A stretch of DNA of 64,000 bases from Lentinula raphanica (lineage: Eukaryota; Basidiomycota; Agaricomycetes; Agaricales; Omphalotaceae). Of this stretch, positions 43,091-59,532 are shown piece by piece (the stretch's first letter is position 1; each line of letters opens with the position of its first letter). The notes beneath the pieces are model-generated. The model was not told where the DNA came from, did not search any database, and worked only from the letters and a program-made list of their open reading frames with translations. The translations under genes were made by a program, and so were the position numbers. Location: NCBI GenBank assembly GCA_027919835.1, contig JANVFP010000003.1, positions 1,674,001 through 1,738,000 on the forward strand, read 5' to 3'.

Positions 43091-45755
43091 ATGGCCGCTG
43101 TTTTTGAGCCATTCGACACTCCAATGCTGGACTATCAATCAGATATGGATGTTCAAATGCATCCAAACTCGGATTCTTGGTTTCATGAAGAGGCTAATAT
43201 GGAAGCAGAAGACACGTATCCGTTGACAAGGACCTCCTCCGGTGATCTGGTCGACGTCGAAATCGAAATGGAAAACTACCTTGAAGAGGATTTGCGGAAT
43301 CCTGAATACGAGATGGTTGATGAAGCTGAAGTTGAAGCTGCTAGCCATTCTGTCCCAACAGAATATGAGGATGTCGTTGTTATGGATGCCTCTCATCAAC
43401 CTTCATCCCTGCAGGAGTTAGCATCGGAAACTATTCCCCCTGCTGAGATTCCATCTGACTCTCATACACAACTCGAGGAAGAGGCCATTTCAAGCACCAC
43501 AGATCCAGTCATCTCCGCCCTCGCAGATGCCTCTACGGGAACGGACATGCCTCCTTCAGAGTTCGCCTCGGAGGATACAGTTCTTGTTGATGGTGCTTTG
43601 GTACCCGACATTCCTGTACCGACCTCAGTACACGAGGAAGGTCTTCATTTGGAACCTTCATCTACTCAGATTGTCTTGGAAGATTTGTCGACACATGTTG
43701 AGGAGTTTGTTTCTGAAGAAGAGCACGTTCCAGGTCCCACTTTAGATTCCGCAGTCGTCTACAACGAAGGTGACAACGAGGACCTTGCTCTGGCATCAGC
43801 TGCTATCCCTACCGCAGAGGAAGACGGGACAGGTCCAGTGGCTGCGGACGCTTCTTCTCAGGTTGAAGAAGATGTAGTTGGCCCAACACAAGTCGACGCT
43901 AACGCTTTTGAACAGTCTGAATTCGCAGTCCAGGCTACAGATGTCTCCGTCGAACGTCCCTCAGAATACGCTGAAAATGAAGAAGAGAACCAAGTACAAC
44001 TCCCAGAAAACGATCCACATGAGATATCCGAAGGCGTCTACATCGATCCTCCACCTGCAGTCATTCTCTCTTTTGCCTTCGTGGAACATGCCGATGTTTG
44101 TCTCTTCAATCAGCCATCTCAATCTGACCCTTCATCATCGAAGACCATCATGTCTGTGTGTCTTTCAGATCAGCCCACCCTCTACTACGAACCTCTTTCA
44201 GCTGTCTTCGATGCGTTGCGGAGGGACCCTGAAGTGTCTACTCTTGCCGATCTATCGCAAGGAGAGTTAATACTTGACGCTTTCGATCTTGAACTGAGTA
44301 TATCAGAGGTGAGGTTGTTTATATTCTCTTTGTTAGCAAAGCTTCTAAACTTCTTGTACAGGACAATGTGTTCGCCCGTGAAATAAGTCTCCACGACTTG
44401 AATGTTTTGCATGATGGTTTAGATTTCACGGGATCATTGCGGCTACGATTACAACTGGTCAACTCTCGCTTCATAATTCGATATCGTATGTTACAAGAGC
44501 AAGTTTCGCGTCTGAGCTTAAACGACGCCGGCGAAGAGTATACTGCCGAAGAACTGAATGAAAGCTTGTTACAGGAATCAATCGGTAGGTCATCATCATC
44601 GCTTTCTCCAGAATTGTCTTTTGCTAACTCACATCAGAACAAGAAACATCAGAACAAGAACACGGACCGACAAGCACAGAAGGAAATCAAGAGTACCAAG
44701 AAAATAACGAAGATACGTCAGGGACCAGCTATCAACAAGCTGAAAACCACCCGGAAACCGACACCGCCGAATTCCAGTTGGACGCCTCGAACGAGGGAGA
44801 TGCTGATTATAATGATGAGCATACAGGAGCGGAAGAGGATCAGTATACCCAAGAAACGGAAGGAACCGAACTGGAGGAAGGCGTCGAAGAGAATAATAGC
44901 CTATATGACGACGCACCTGAAGAACAAGAACAAGCATATCCTGCCGATCCAAATGTCGTCGAGTCCACCGGGTCGTTTGTCGACGGTGGTGACGCATATG
45001 AGAATTCAGAAGAAGTACCTCAGCCTGAAGAAAATTTCGAAGAATACGGGGGTCAGTTCGAAACTGTTAGCTCTACTGTTCAGTCTGTTGACGTCTTTTC
45101 AGATCAACGCGCTGCAGTTGAACCTCAGGGTGAGCCCGCTACATCTTCAGAAGAGTCCCCTTCACATCCGGCGATCTCCCATCAGCATGGTGAGTCTAGG
45201 ATTTCTGCGTTCCCCTCTCATGCAATCTGACGTTACTTTGTTGTAGAAACTGAGATCAGTGGTGAAATTGAAAACGAAGCCTCTGTAGAAGCTGAAGCTT
45301 CGTCGGAATCACATCGTGAGTTTACCTATCGCTTGTGATACTACGTACTTTCTGACATGATTTCACATTTAGTGAATCAACTTCAGGATGCAGAGACATA
45401 TCAAGAGGATGACCTTTACTACGACGACACCGCTGATGCCGAATGGGACGGTTCTGAGTACGAGGACGCTGTCGACGACGACAATGATGTCGACAAAGAT
45501 GCTGACACCACGCTCGACACTGAGGCTGATGGCGAGCATGAAACGGCCTCTGCTCAAAGTTCGACTACGCTGTCCAGCCGACATTCGAAAAGATCCATAC
45601 ACGACCTTGATGACGATGGGGACGACAACAACGCTGAAGATTTGGCTTCGGCTCAGAGTTCACCAGGTGATTTCTCATCTTTGACACTCGTCGACGTGTT
45701 CTCTAACATTTGGACATCTCCATTTGCAGGCGCGAAAAGGGTTCGTACAGAGTAA
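43091..45755 (+). CDS. Large acidic, mostly disordered protein
   Basis: Six exons (43091-44308, 44362-44584, 44638-45189, 45247-45315, 45373-45666, 45730-45755) encode 793 residues. The ATG has an ideal context (caccATGG). Most of the chain is Glu/Asp/Ser/Thr/Pro-rich. A folded island at about 310-470 (VYIDPPPAVILSFAFVEH, VCLFNQPS, LYYEPLSAVFDALRRDPE, NVFAREISLHDLNVLHDG, LVNSRFIIRYRMLQEQVSRL) is likely the conserved core. Past it lies a very acidic tail (DDDNDVDKDAD, DDDGDDNNAED) ending KRVRTE, a possible nuclear signal. The profile suits a nuclear chaperone or chromatin-associated factor, but no family is recognised. Confidence 0.78.
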
Positions 45756-46246
45756 AAAATATCAAATTCACGACCTGGTTGAATCTGCGCTGGTAAAGGA
45801 ACGTCTCGAACGCAGACGTGAAGGTCAAGTTGCTGCTCTTCCTTTGACTACTCGTGCAATGCTCACTTTCAAAAGCTACTCCGGTTAGTATGTTCATCCT
45901 TTGCAAGCTACTAACATCCACAGAAATTCATCTTCAAACCTGGCTGGTATCATGCATATGAGATTCTGCTTTGTATCTTTTTCATGATGTTGCATATACA
46001 TATTTCTTTTGCTTTTTTGGGTCTTACTACACATGTGTTGGCATTATGTTTATTCACACTTCAACATTCCACTCTCCACATTGCTTCACGAAGTAGTTGT
46101 ACATCATACTTTTGCATTCGCATTTTTCTTCCTAGCATACATAATCGAACAAATCTCTTCAAACACAAGTAAGAAGAACATGAATGAGCGCCTAAAGTTG
46201 TAACAATCTTTGGACCGTCGCTTCCAAGCTTTGATTTCCACTTGTC
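45756..46246. other. Intergenic
   Basis: 490 bp; T-rich 3' flank of the acidic-protein gene and promoter of the SCY1 gene. A possible exon-like segment with GT/AG edges near 45785-45890 was not integrated because the upstream gene already has a stop. Confidence 0.4.
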
Positions 46247-49200
46247 ATGTTCGCCGCGGCGACATCTGCAGCAACTTCATTCTTCGCTCGTACAAACATC
46301 TCCCAGTCATATCACATCGGCTCTGCACCTGGCTCTCTGTCAAATGCTGGCAGTCGATCATCTACACCTGCTCCCCAGAGTCCTGGTTCTTCTGCTGCAG
46401 CTTTTGTGCCAACAATCTTCATCGGGTTATGGAAAGTTCAGGGAGCTACTCATAAAGTTACCAACAAGAAAGTCTCTGTATGGAGTTTTGATAAACGGGG
46501 CCCAGAGCTAGAGAGGATGCGGCCCTTGGCGAGAGATAGAACTTTGGAGGTTTTGAAAGCCGAGGTAGGTTCACATATTGAAGCCTTTTCTGCATGCTGT
46601 TTATTGAATGGACCACTAAGATCTTCTTCTTCATAGGCTTCAGCACTGAGCCGATTTCGACATCCGTCTATATTGGGTTTGTCCTCAAGCTCAGCTTTGC
46701 ACTCGTGTTTGTGTTCTGATCAAACATGTTCGCGCAGAAATGGTTGAACCTCTCGAAGAAACTCGCACAGAGATGATTTTTGCGACTGAACCTGTCATAT
46801 CCTCTTTGGAACTTGCAATACCAGGCTCAGGGAAGCTGGCGTCACTTGTCGAGTTGGACGAAGTGGAGGTCGGTTGAATAACTCTTGGTTCTATCGCATA
46901 CTCAGACGATATTCGATCAGATACAAAAAGGCATATTACAACTATGCAAAGGCCTATCATTCCTTCATTCATCTGCACAACTCATCCACTCCCATCTTTG
47001 TCCAGAGAATATCATTATCAATCGCGCCGTCAGTCCTCCTTCTAGTTTGTTGATATAGCGTGTTGTTAAGTTGTTTTAGGGTGACTGGAAAATATCCGGC
47101 CTTGGACTAACAATCCCTCTGTTGCAAGCGGACGGCTCTGCTACACGTTGGGAGGCTCCGCTGTTCGATGGGAGAATACCCAGTTATATACAGCGCTCGT
47201 TCGACTACAGTGGTGAGTTCATGTTTCTCCCTATCCCATCATATATATTCTCATAAGTCAAAAGCTCCTGAGTATGTTCTCGACGAAATGTTGGTTACAG
47301 CTTCGGACATGTATTCTCTCGGATGTGTGATCTACGCTGTACACTGTAAGGGTAACCCACCCTACAAGACACACGGCAGTCTTTCAGCTGTCAGAGAAAA
47401 CGCAGGACGTCCAATCTCTGGGATGGAAAGATTAGAGCCAGATCTGCAAGGTAAGTTCGGCTCATGAACTTGGATACCTTTCCCGTGTTGATTCTCTCCA
47501 AACAAGCTCTTCTGCGGTCTCTTATCACTCGGAACCATAATGGGCGTCCCTCACCATCGACTTTACCATCGGATCCATTCTTCTCATCTCTTCCAATATC
47601 AACACTCAATTTCTTGGATCGTTCGAATTTTACAGCGAAAACCCGAGAGGAAAAGATATCGTTCATGAAAGGCCTTACGAGTGTTCTCGGCAGGTTCTCA
47701 GAAGGATTAAAGAGCAGGAAAATATTACCTTCTCTGCTGGAGGAAGTAAGCGAAACTCGAATACAACCACCTCCGCCACTAATCGTATCGATAGATGAAA
47801 GACTCTCATTTACTGCCGTACATTTTACCCAATGTGTTCACCATTGCCAACGATCTTTCATCCTCTCAATTCGCGTCCATGGTGCTTCCTAGCTTAACGC
47901 CACTATTCGCTGTCAAAGAGCCTCCAGCGAATATGTTAACACTTTTAGACAACCTTCCCATGTTACAAGATAAAACGGAAAAAGTCGTCTTTCGAAAAGG
48001 TCATTCCTTCTCTTTCATTGCGCGCGCAATGCAGCCATCTGATATGCCCTTGTTTTGTTAGAGGTTTTACCCCTGGTATATAACGCTCTTGAGTCAGAGC
48101 ATGCGGTGGTAGGTCTAGCTCGGTTCCCGTACGTCCTTCGGTATGCTGAACAAGAACGAGGTTCAAGAAAGGGCGTTGAAGATGATCCCAGATCTATGTG
48201 ATACCATCGATTACGCTGAGTTACAGGGCGTTTTATTCCCTCGAGTAGCTGTATGCTTCTTTTTCGTCCTCACAAAGTGGGCATGTCACTCACTAGAATC
48301 CACATCAGCTTGTGTTCACGAAAACTCGTATTCTCACCGTCAAAGTGGCCACATTGGTCACATTTTTGGCCATGGTGAAAACCCTCGATCAAGTTAGTCT
48401 CTCGTACATGCTCACTCACATTGACTTACTGTTCATTGTACAGTCAAGTCTGACACAGAAAATGGTACCGCTACTATCCAAGATACGGACGAAGGAACCC
48501 GCTGTCATGGCAAGTTTTGCCGTAGATACTCCAAGCAGCCACTGATATAGCCCTCCTAGATGGCAACGCTGTCTGTGCAAGAAGCTATGGGCTTCAAAGT
48601 AGATAGAGAAGCCGTTGCCACCCTCGTATTGCCTCAATTATGGAGTATGTCAATGGGTCCTCGTGAGTCAATACACTTTCTTTTTGAAGCTCCAAACTGA
48701 CTGAAGATGGCAGTGCTGAATGTCGGACAGTTCCAACGCTTCATGGAGGTCATCCGTAAACTTGGTGACCGGGTGGAAAAAGAGCATGATCAGTTCTTGC
48801 GAGATTCTCAAAGACTCGAAGATCGGTCAGCAGTCACTGTAGACGGCGCGACCTCGACACAGTCGTTCGTCGGTTCAATGGACTTTGAAAGTCTTGTCGG
48901 GGGTAGAAATGGTGCAGTCCAGTCCAATGTCACTGGGGGATCTGTTGGTACTAGTGCTGGTAAGACCTCATGGGACGACGACGTTTGGGGCAGCATATTT
49001 AATGACACTGTCAGTATTCCACTCAAATTTCTTATTTTACACCGGTTTGATGACCAGTCTTTCAGTCTTCAAACAATGGCACCCCAGCACTAGCTCCGAC
49101 ATCAATATCCACCACGATTTCACCTGTACAATCGCTCCCTTCGTCTCCTAAACAACATGCACCTATACAAGCATTGAAACTTGGAGGACCCAGACCTTCT

Positions 49201-49590
49201 CTTTCCTCTGTGAACTCTTTCAGTTTGCCAAACCAACGTGTCTCGAGTTTAGGCTCAGTACCTCCATTGACCGCCAATAACGCTGTTGGTTCTTTCATGA
49301 CACCACTTCAACCTTCCAACACGCTTTCGTCGCCTCCTAAGCCGGTCCCGCCTCTTTCTGGTGGATCGGCACCTCAGGGACCAAATTATAACATCGCACT
49401 GCCAAGTGTCCCACCTGTACCTAACCCAACTTCCCCACCGACAATGTCTGCGATGACCCCAAGCATGATGAACAACTCTCCAATGATGATGGGTGGTCTG
49501 CTTACTCCATCAAAACCTCCTCAACCTTCTTGGAATACTTCAACCAAATCATCCACAAATGATTGGGGTGACTTCGATCCTCTTGCATGA
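46247..49590 (+). CDS. SCY1: SCY1-family pseudokinase
   Basis: Many exons between ATG 46247 and stop 49590, roughly 830 residues. SCY1-like proteins (yeast Scy1, animal SCYL2) are catalytically dead kinases linked to clathrin/AP traffic. The kinase-like half shows YHIGSAPGS, FIGLWKVQGATHKVTNKKVS, then LIHSHLCPENIIINRAG in place of the HRD loop and KISGLGL where DFG should be, so it cannot catalyse. APEYVLDEMLVTASDMYSLG is well kept. A HEAT-repeat middle (LLEEMKDSHLLPYILPNVF, RALKMIPDLCDTIDY, EAMGFKVDREAVATLVLPQL) and a Ser/Pro-rich tail ending NDWGDFDPLA, as in SCYL2 homologues, follow. Confidence 0.9.
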
Positions 49591-49624
49591 ATTCTATATA
49601 TCTTTATTGTGGATGGATATGTGA

Positions 49625-52600
49625 CTATATACTGCTATCGCTTTCAACAGATATACATTGAGCAGTTCTAGTGTGAACAGGAGATACGCTGATGATAGAA
49701 TCATGGCCGTGCAGCGCCCTCTCATCAGTCTCAAACGGAATGTCATCAGGATTAATCTCCATACTGAGTATGGCTTTTAGTATGGCGAGGGCTCCTGCCT
49801 TGGATGAGACGATGTTTCCTTCTTTACATGAAGGGCTCAGAATACCTTTTGAAAAGGTCCGTCAGTACAATGAGGTCTGACAACAGAGAATAACTGACAT
49901 TTGGCACATCCCTGCTCGCATTCACAGTTCTCGACAGCGCTTCGGGCCTTATGCAATATATCCGATACTACAGAGTATGCTGAGCGTTCGCATTGCATCT
50001 GATGTCACTATTCCCATACCGTGCTCAAATGCTCTCGCTGCAATGCCATTCCTATGCCCTATTGGATCATACATGATCAATCTAGCAGGCCGCATTCGGC
50101 GAGACTCTTTCTTCAGATATTCCTTTTCTTCTGCTTTGCATTCCGTACGGATATCTGATGCTAGCGGAAACTGATTCAGGAAAGCATGTTCTGCGGAATG
50201 TATCGCGGCGGCTGGCTTGATGAACTTGTCGCGCAGCAGCTGTAACACAAAGTCGGGTACGTCTATCCACATTCCTACCGTTTCATGTATCCAAGGAGTT
50301 GAGTCCACGTCGACCACGTCCAGTATGACATTATGTCTATCTTGTATTAAACTCATCTCCTAACGCAGGCCAAATCTGACTAACCTCATCTTGTAGAAAC
50401 CTGATTATTGACTTCATTAGTGAAATACCTAAGGGCTGAAAAAATCAAGAGTACCGAATACTTGACAGAATACCTCCACACCTGCATCATGAAATCAGCT
50501 ATGTACGTCCAACACAGGAAATTGCTACTTACGTCCGTAGAAAGCACGTTGTGGGGTTGCTTTGATTTCGCGAATACGATATGTTTGTAGAGCGTTCACG
50601 TCTCTGAACCAGCATTGAGTAAGGTTTGTAGTTCGTCTATGACCAGAGAGAAAATTTACGTGAAATCTCTGTAAACAGGTTGTGAGTCTATGGATGTCGA
50701 TTGACTAAGAATAAGACCAACGGACCGTTGTTTTGTGATCCAATTGACATCAGCCTGAATCAACTTCACAAGCTTCGTGTCATGGTGTATTTCCTGGACC
50801 TGTTCCTCCGATTAGGTTCACAAAACATTCTCCCCGGTCAGTGGAGAGTCACACTCACGATGAAAGGTTTTCCCTGATGTATGAACTACGAAACGATTAA
50901 CCGATGATTTTGGTGAGAAGAGATCAAGTCGCACTACTCCTCCTTCATAGACTTCAAAGATGGCTCGAGATATCTCTATCTCTTCCAGTATTTTTGCTGA
51001 CGTTACTGAATTTGACACGTCTATTAGGACATATCTATCCTCTTGTATGCCACCTGAAGAATCAACCGTGAAGGTCATTTAGAAGTATGATCGCAGACAC
51101 AACGCTGAGACATACGAATGGAAATATGCTTTGAGGGTGATGGAAGATATTTGTTGTCAGGATGATACCTGAACAGAGTTGGCATCTCATAATCTGGTTA
51201 GCAGAAAACGTAGCCTACCACCCATCCTCGTCTCGGTGGAGTTTGAGCTTGCAAATCTCTTTCAACGAAGGTCCAAAGTATTTCTCGTCCTCCAAGCATA
51301 TCGGCATTTCATGAGCGGCGCACTGGAGATGAGCTGAGGGAAGGTGTAAATATCAAACATGCATGAAGAATGGAATCAATGATCCCAACCTTCTATAATT
51401 ATCTGATTATCCAAGTCAATTATAAGGTCGTCCGTATCTTTATCGAACAGCTCCTTTGGATTGTTTAGGTAGTATTGATCTATCGGAAGTCCCTCGGCAA
51501 TGAAAACAGCGAGGGAATCACGTTTGCGTCGACCAGCTCTACCTGCTTGCTGACGCTGAAAGGGCACAGTATGTCTTCATTGTCAACATCCTAATGAGAG
51601 AAGACTTGAGAACTTACGAAACTTGCAAGGGTAACAGGAAAGCCCAGCATGAGTACAGCATCTAACGCACCAATATCTACTCCGAGCTCAAGAGCATTAG
51701 TAGCGATGAGTCCAAGAAGATGACCGGTGAACGCGTCGTGTTCTATTTGTCTACGTTCCTGCAAGTATTTCTTGGACGCAGCTCTTGCTGAACAAGGCAA
51801 AAGGTGCTCACCTCGGCGGAATATCCTAGGACATGCAGTAAGCTTAAGACTCATTGTGCACAATTAAGTACATCACTGGGACTGACCTCCTCGATATGCT
51901 TGCACTCGCTCTAAAATATCAAGGCGGCCTTCACCACTGAGTTCAGTCCGAAGCGTCTTCATAGCCTATGCATGCAGCTATCGTGAGCCATTGTCCTCGG
52001 TCAAGTCAATAAACCTGGAATTACCAGCTCGCAGACTTTCCGGATCTGTTCAAAGCAGAAGGTCATTCATCACAATCGATGCTCTAGAGTCTAACAACAG
52101 AAAACGAATTGCCTTGCAAAATAATATCACCCGAATACCCCGCTTCATCAAGAACCTCATCAAAGCAGTTGCCTCCATGATGCTACTCTGTCTTCCGAGT
52201 GCGGGCTGATGTTCATCTACGTACGGACTGCGCCAGATGAGATATTCCTTTATCCCAGTGGGCGCTCCGTCTTCCGTGACGACTTGGATTTGGGAGGAGT
52301 CGAGGCCGAAGATGTTGACCATATGGGCGAGAGGGTTAGCGATGGTTGCGCTGCATGAGACGAAGCGCGTGTGGTTGTCTGTTCGTGTTCGAGTAAGTAC
52401 CCAATGTGAAAGTTAATCCAGCGAGACAGACGCACTTCCTATCGCGGCACAGACTCGACGTAAGCGGCGCATAATTTGAGCGACGTGACTGGAATATCGA
52501 AATGTTCATGACCAGGTGGAGGAATACTCAATGATATACATACCTTCCAAATGTTCCCGAATAGTAATGTAGTTCATCGACCACAAAGAGCTGGAGTGTG

Positions 52601-54752
52601 TGTGTCAGAGACAAGAAAATTTCGCGAACTAGGAATCACAACAAACTCTGAGGTTCTTCAAGAAACTAGGTTGAATGCGTTGATGTCAATGTACGGATCG
52701 AACGGGGGTGAGATGGTTCTTCAGCTCTCACCTTCTCCATAACTCTTCATGCGACAAGATTGCGGCATGGATCATGTCCTTTGATTTTGTGATCAGCGCT
52801 TTGACTTGGGGCAGGCTCGATGAACTCACAAAATTCGTGAATATGACCGAGGCAGAAGCGCGTATTCCTGGAAATCGATATCAGTCCCGTCGGAAAAGTT
52901 CTCACTTGTCAGAGATCGCGACCTGCTCGTTTTTCATTGGGAGTGTCTCCGTCGTAAGTAGATACCTATGTAGTAACAATCAGTATGTTGTTACTTGTAG
53001 TATACCGAGACTTTGAACAGTAATTACCTGCATATGCTCTAAATTAGGACATGAATTCAAGAGGTTTTCCATTGCGGTTCTTTGGTCCTGAGCAAGTGCC
53101 TAAGGTGAAGAAATCGCTCCAGGTTGATACCAAGTCTTGAGTTTTATATCGACACATACCTTCGTGGGGTAAACGAAGATAGCAGTCGCATGGGGATCTT
53201 TTTCCAGGAGCATCAGCAGAGGAACCTTGAAGGCGTCGATTTGTCAGTATCCATAAATTCAACAAGAAGAAAAAAAAGTTTACTTGGTAAATCACACTCT
53301 TTCCGGACGCCGTGCTCGTGGAGACGATGACATCCTTGCCAGAAGCTAGTGCACTAATTGCATTCGTCTGGTGAGAGTATAAAGACGTGATGTTCCTCGA
53401 GCTTTGCAAAGCCTTCTGAATGGACGGAGATAACGGTGGGTCCAGATTTCCTGAGTGGCAGGTAGCATTATCAGCTATAGGTAACCTTATGCTACGAAAG
53501 GACGAAAGAGGGGAATTGAACTCAACCTGTTTGACCTTCTCGAGCATCCACCGTCCGACGCTCGACAATCTGGTCTTTGTACCATTGTTGTTGCTGAAGC
53601 TCGATAAGAATGTCGTCTATCGACGCGCGGTCTTCTGAGTTTGGAATAGGCATATGTGCAGTCTCGTCGGTGGAAGGATTGTCTTTCAGGTGTGCTGGAT
53701 CGATAGGTATATGCTCCCGGGCTGCAGCTTGTAATAGGGAGACTGGGTCGTCGGTAGAAGATACTGCTGCTAGCAATCTATCGATAAAATATATCGGACT
53801 TCGATGGATAAGTTGTAACGACATGAATCACTTACTCGTTCACGGCTTTGATGAACCTGTCGTTCCGTTTTTCTATGAGTTTCTTCGTGGCAGCAAGTGT
53901 CCGTGTCGCAGGTAGCAGATTTTCACTGTGGCTTGCTCTACCGATCGAAAGAACGTGAACAAACTTGGAAGTGTGGGCTGGAGTTGGATCTACCTAGTCC
54001 CTCCTGTGGTCCCTTTCCAGCTTTCAGCAAACTCGAGGAGCAACACATGATCTGTCTCCTTGCTCGGATCTCTTGAGAAGGCAGAGAAATCCGGTTCGTC
54101 CTTGCTAGACTTGGCAGTAGAATTCACTTGGATCTGATTGCGAGGAACATATGCGAATGTGATGATTTCAGGTAGCAAGGCTCTGGCTCGTGGTTGTCAG
54201 TGTTTGGTATTTTATTCGATGGAGAACGAATACTTTAGTTCTGCTACTTGCGACATATCCAGCGGCCTTTGATCGTTGGTGTCAGTTTGAAGGTGATTGC
54301 CTATTGTGATATGAACTCACTGTTTGGTTACGTTCTCAACTGAGGATCGAATCGAAGGAAAAGTCGTAGCTAGCTGTTTCCTTGATGTGATGAACGCTAA
54401 CACGGTATTCAAAGCCTAGGACGCGTCGGAGTGGGCAGACAATGTATTTTGGTATGAGCCTACTTTGTATACCTGGTTATCTTATCGCTCAGCCTGAGGA
54501 TTCGAAGAATTGGGAGTTGATTACCTTGAAGAGCTGGGTAGAGTCGTGTGCTCAGTGAGATTGATAAATGATTCAAAGGAGGCATACCGAGTGGAAATAT
54601 TGAGGCCAATGATCAGAACTCTGCTCTGTCTCTTTGGGTTTTGGTTTTGTTTTGACAGTCCTGGGTTTCTTGGTCTTGCCATGGTCTATATCTTCTGAAG
54701 CGCGTTTTGTGATTGCCTTCTGTGAACTTGGTCCAGGATCACCGTTGGTCAT
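49625..54752 (-). CDS. HRQ1: RecQ4-like DNA helicase HRQ1
   Basis: A many-exon gene starting at MTNGDPGPSSQKAITKRASE and ending at 49625, roughly 1,100 residues. Hrq1 is a nuclear 3'-5' helicase in crosslink repair and telomere maintenance. Motifs in order are the Q-like SLYSHQTNAISALASGKDVI with Walker A STASGKS, IFVYPTKALAQDQ, the Walker B LFVVDELHYYSGTFG, IATNALELGVDIGALDAVL and QRQQAGRAGRRKRDS. The C-terminal DUF1998-type zinc site is clear: CECEQGCAKCILSPSCKEGN followed by SSKAGALAILKAIL. The N-terminus is basic with a likely nuclear signal (KKPRTVKTKPKPK). It converges on SCY1 with only 34 bp between stop codons. Confidence 0.93.
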
Positions 54753-54861
54753 GGTTGCGTTAAAGCGTTGAAGTGAGAGTATAAAAGACCTAATGCATTG
54801 ATCCCTGATGTTATCCTTACAGCGAGAGACTTGTAATTGTACGAAAGAAGAAAGATAAAAT

Positions 54862-54966
54862 GGTCTAATAGTGTAGAGGTTAGCACATGGGATTTTGATC
54901 AATTGACAATGGCTGCATAGATGTCTAAGATTTCCCATAACCCAGGTTCGAGTCCTGGTTAGACCT
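54862..54966 (+). tRNA. tRNA-Gln(TTG) with a 33-nt intron
   Basis: The acceptor stem GGTCTAA/TTAGACC, D arm GTGTAGAGGTTAGCAC, anticodon stem TGGGA/TCCCA around loop TTTTGA-T (anticodon TTG) and T arm CCAGGTTCGAGTCCTGG all pair. The intron occupies 54899-54931, after position 37, and carries CAA able to pair with the anticodon. Discriminator base is T54966. Confidence 0.93.
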
Positions 54967-54985
54967 TTCGGAGCCGCTAGGATGG

Positions 54986-54993
54986 TTTTTTTT
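54986..54993 (+). terminator. Pol III terminator of tRNA-Gln
   Basis: A run of eight T starts 20 bases after the tRNA 3' end, the standard RNA polymerase III stop signal. Confidence 0.8.
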
Positions 54994-55059
54994 CCCTGCC
55001 TCTTCATAAACTCGTTACTCAAACGCAAGCGCCCGCCAAACTCTCTCCTTCAATCCGTC

Positions 55060-55983
55060 ATGCTCAGAGCGTGTCTCGCGCAAAGTAGGTGACTTTGTTG
55101 CACTACCTATCGTTTGCTCACTCAAAACTTCAGACTCTCCCAAGTTCGCGTCACCGAGCACTTCCCTCCTTCACACTTCCGCCGTCTTGAACGCTGCCAA
55201 AACACAGAAGCTCACGAGCAAAGCCAAAGCCGAAATCAAAGCCGAAAAATGGCGACGCATCAATGCCAACAGACCCAGTCCTGTCTTTGGCACAAGGAAG
55301 GGCGAGGAATACAAGTGGGACAATTGCCACTTGGCCAAAATCCTCGTTAACGAGGCTGAACTGGCAACCCCTCCTCAAATGACTTCCGTGGAACTTCCTA
55401 TCGGCACCGTGAATCTCCCTCCGCAGATGGGTTTCGGGGTGACGGATACGGACGCGGAAAAGCTCTTTCGCCAGCTCCCTGTGCTCTCGATGCATACGAA
55501 AGGCTCGGGTAGTGATATCCTGGGAGAGACTGTCGAGGTTTGGGGAGAGCGCGTGTTAGCAAGGGAGAATCTCAAAGCAAACACGTTTGCCAAGGTCCTT
55601 GATTTGAGGAATGCAAATGCGGATGGGATAGCGTATGAAAACAAGCGAAGGATCATCGTAGCCTTTTCTACCCCAGAGAATCCATTTGACCCTGGTCGTA
55701 CAGAGGTTCAAGGTGCGTTTAATACTGCCTTTCAATTTGCGAGGCGCTGAGCAGTCTTTCGCTCTCTATAGCTGCCATTCTCACATACCGGATACGAAAT
55801 CTAGGACAACATCTAGCAAAATTCCCTAGAGATTTGGGCAATCGTCTTGGGTTGAGGAAACTTGTTCATCATCGGGCGAAGATATTAAGGTATTTAAGGC
55901 GGAAGAGTAATGAACGTTATGAAACGTTGTTAGAACAGCTTGGTTTGGAGCGGGAGAGTGTAGAGGGAGAGTTGATTGTTTAG
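55060..55983 (+). CDS. MRPS28: Mitochondrial ribosomal protein uS15m
   Basis: Three exons (55060-55084, 55134-55712, 55772-55983) encode 271 residues. The first exon is only 25 nt. Spliced, the N-terminus MLRACLAQNSPKFASPSTSL then LHTSAVLNA is a mitochondrial presequence. The C-terminal 90 residues form the uS15 helical domain: LTYRIRNLGQHLAKFPRDLG, NRLGLRKLVHHRAKILRYLR and SNERYETLLEQLGLE. uS15 binds the central domain of small-subunit rRNA. The middle segment (GTVNLPPQMGFGV, ADGIAYENKRRIIVAFST) is a fungal mitochondrial extension. Confidence 0.92.
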
Positions 55984-56096
55984 AACTCAATGGCATCCAA
56001 TAATTCCTCCCCATGAAGACATCTTGCTCCTGATATTAGTCTGTTCGTACGGTAAGATCTACTGATACACTACACTATGCCCAAGTCCATCTCCGA

Positions 56097-59362
<3,266 letters not shown>

Positions 59363-59532
59363 GGTAAAGGGAAGAGAGGGATTGACTCTCGGGCGCTTGT
59401 TTGCGATTTCTCATCCTTTCTCATCACGGGAAATACGTCACATGGGTCACATTCGTCACCGTGACGCGACGGTACGTTGTCCGTCAACTCCCAAGTTACA
59501 GCCTCGGTGTTGTTCTTTCTTCAGCTTTCAAG

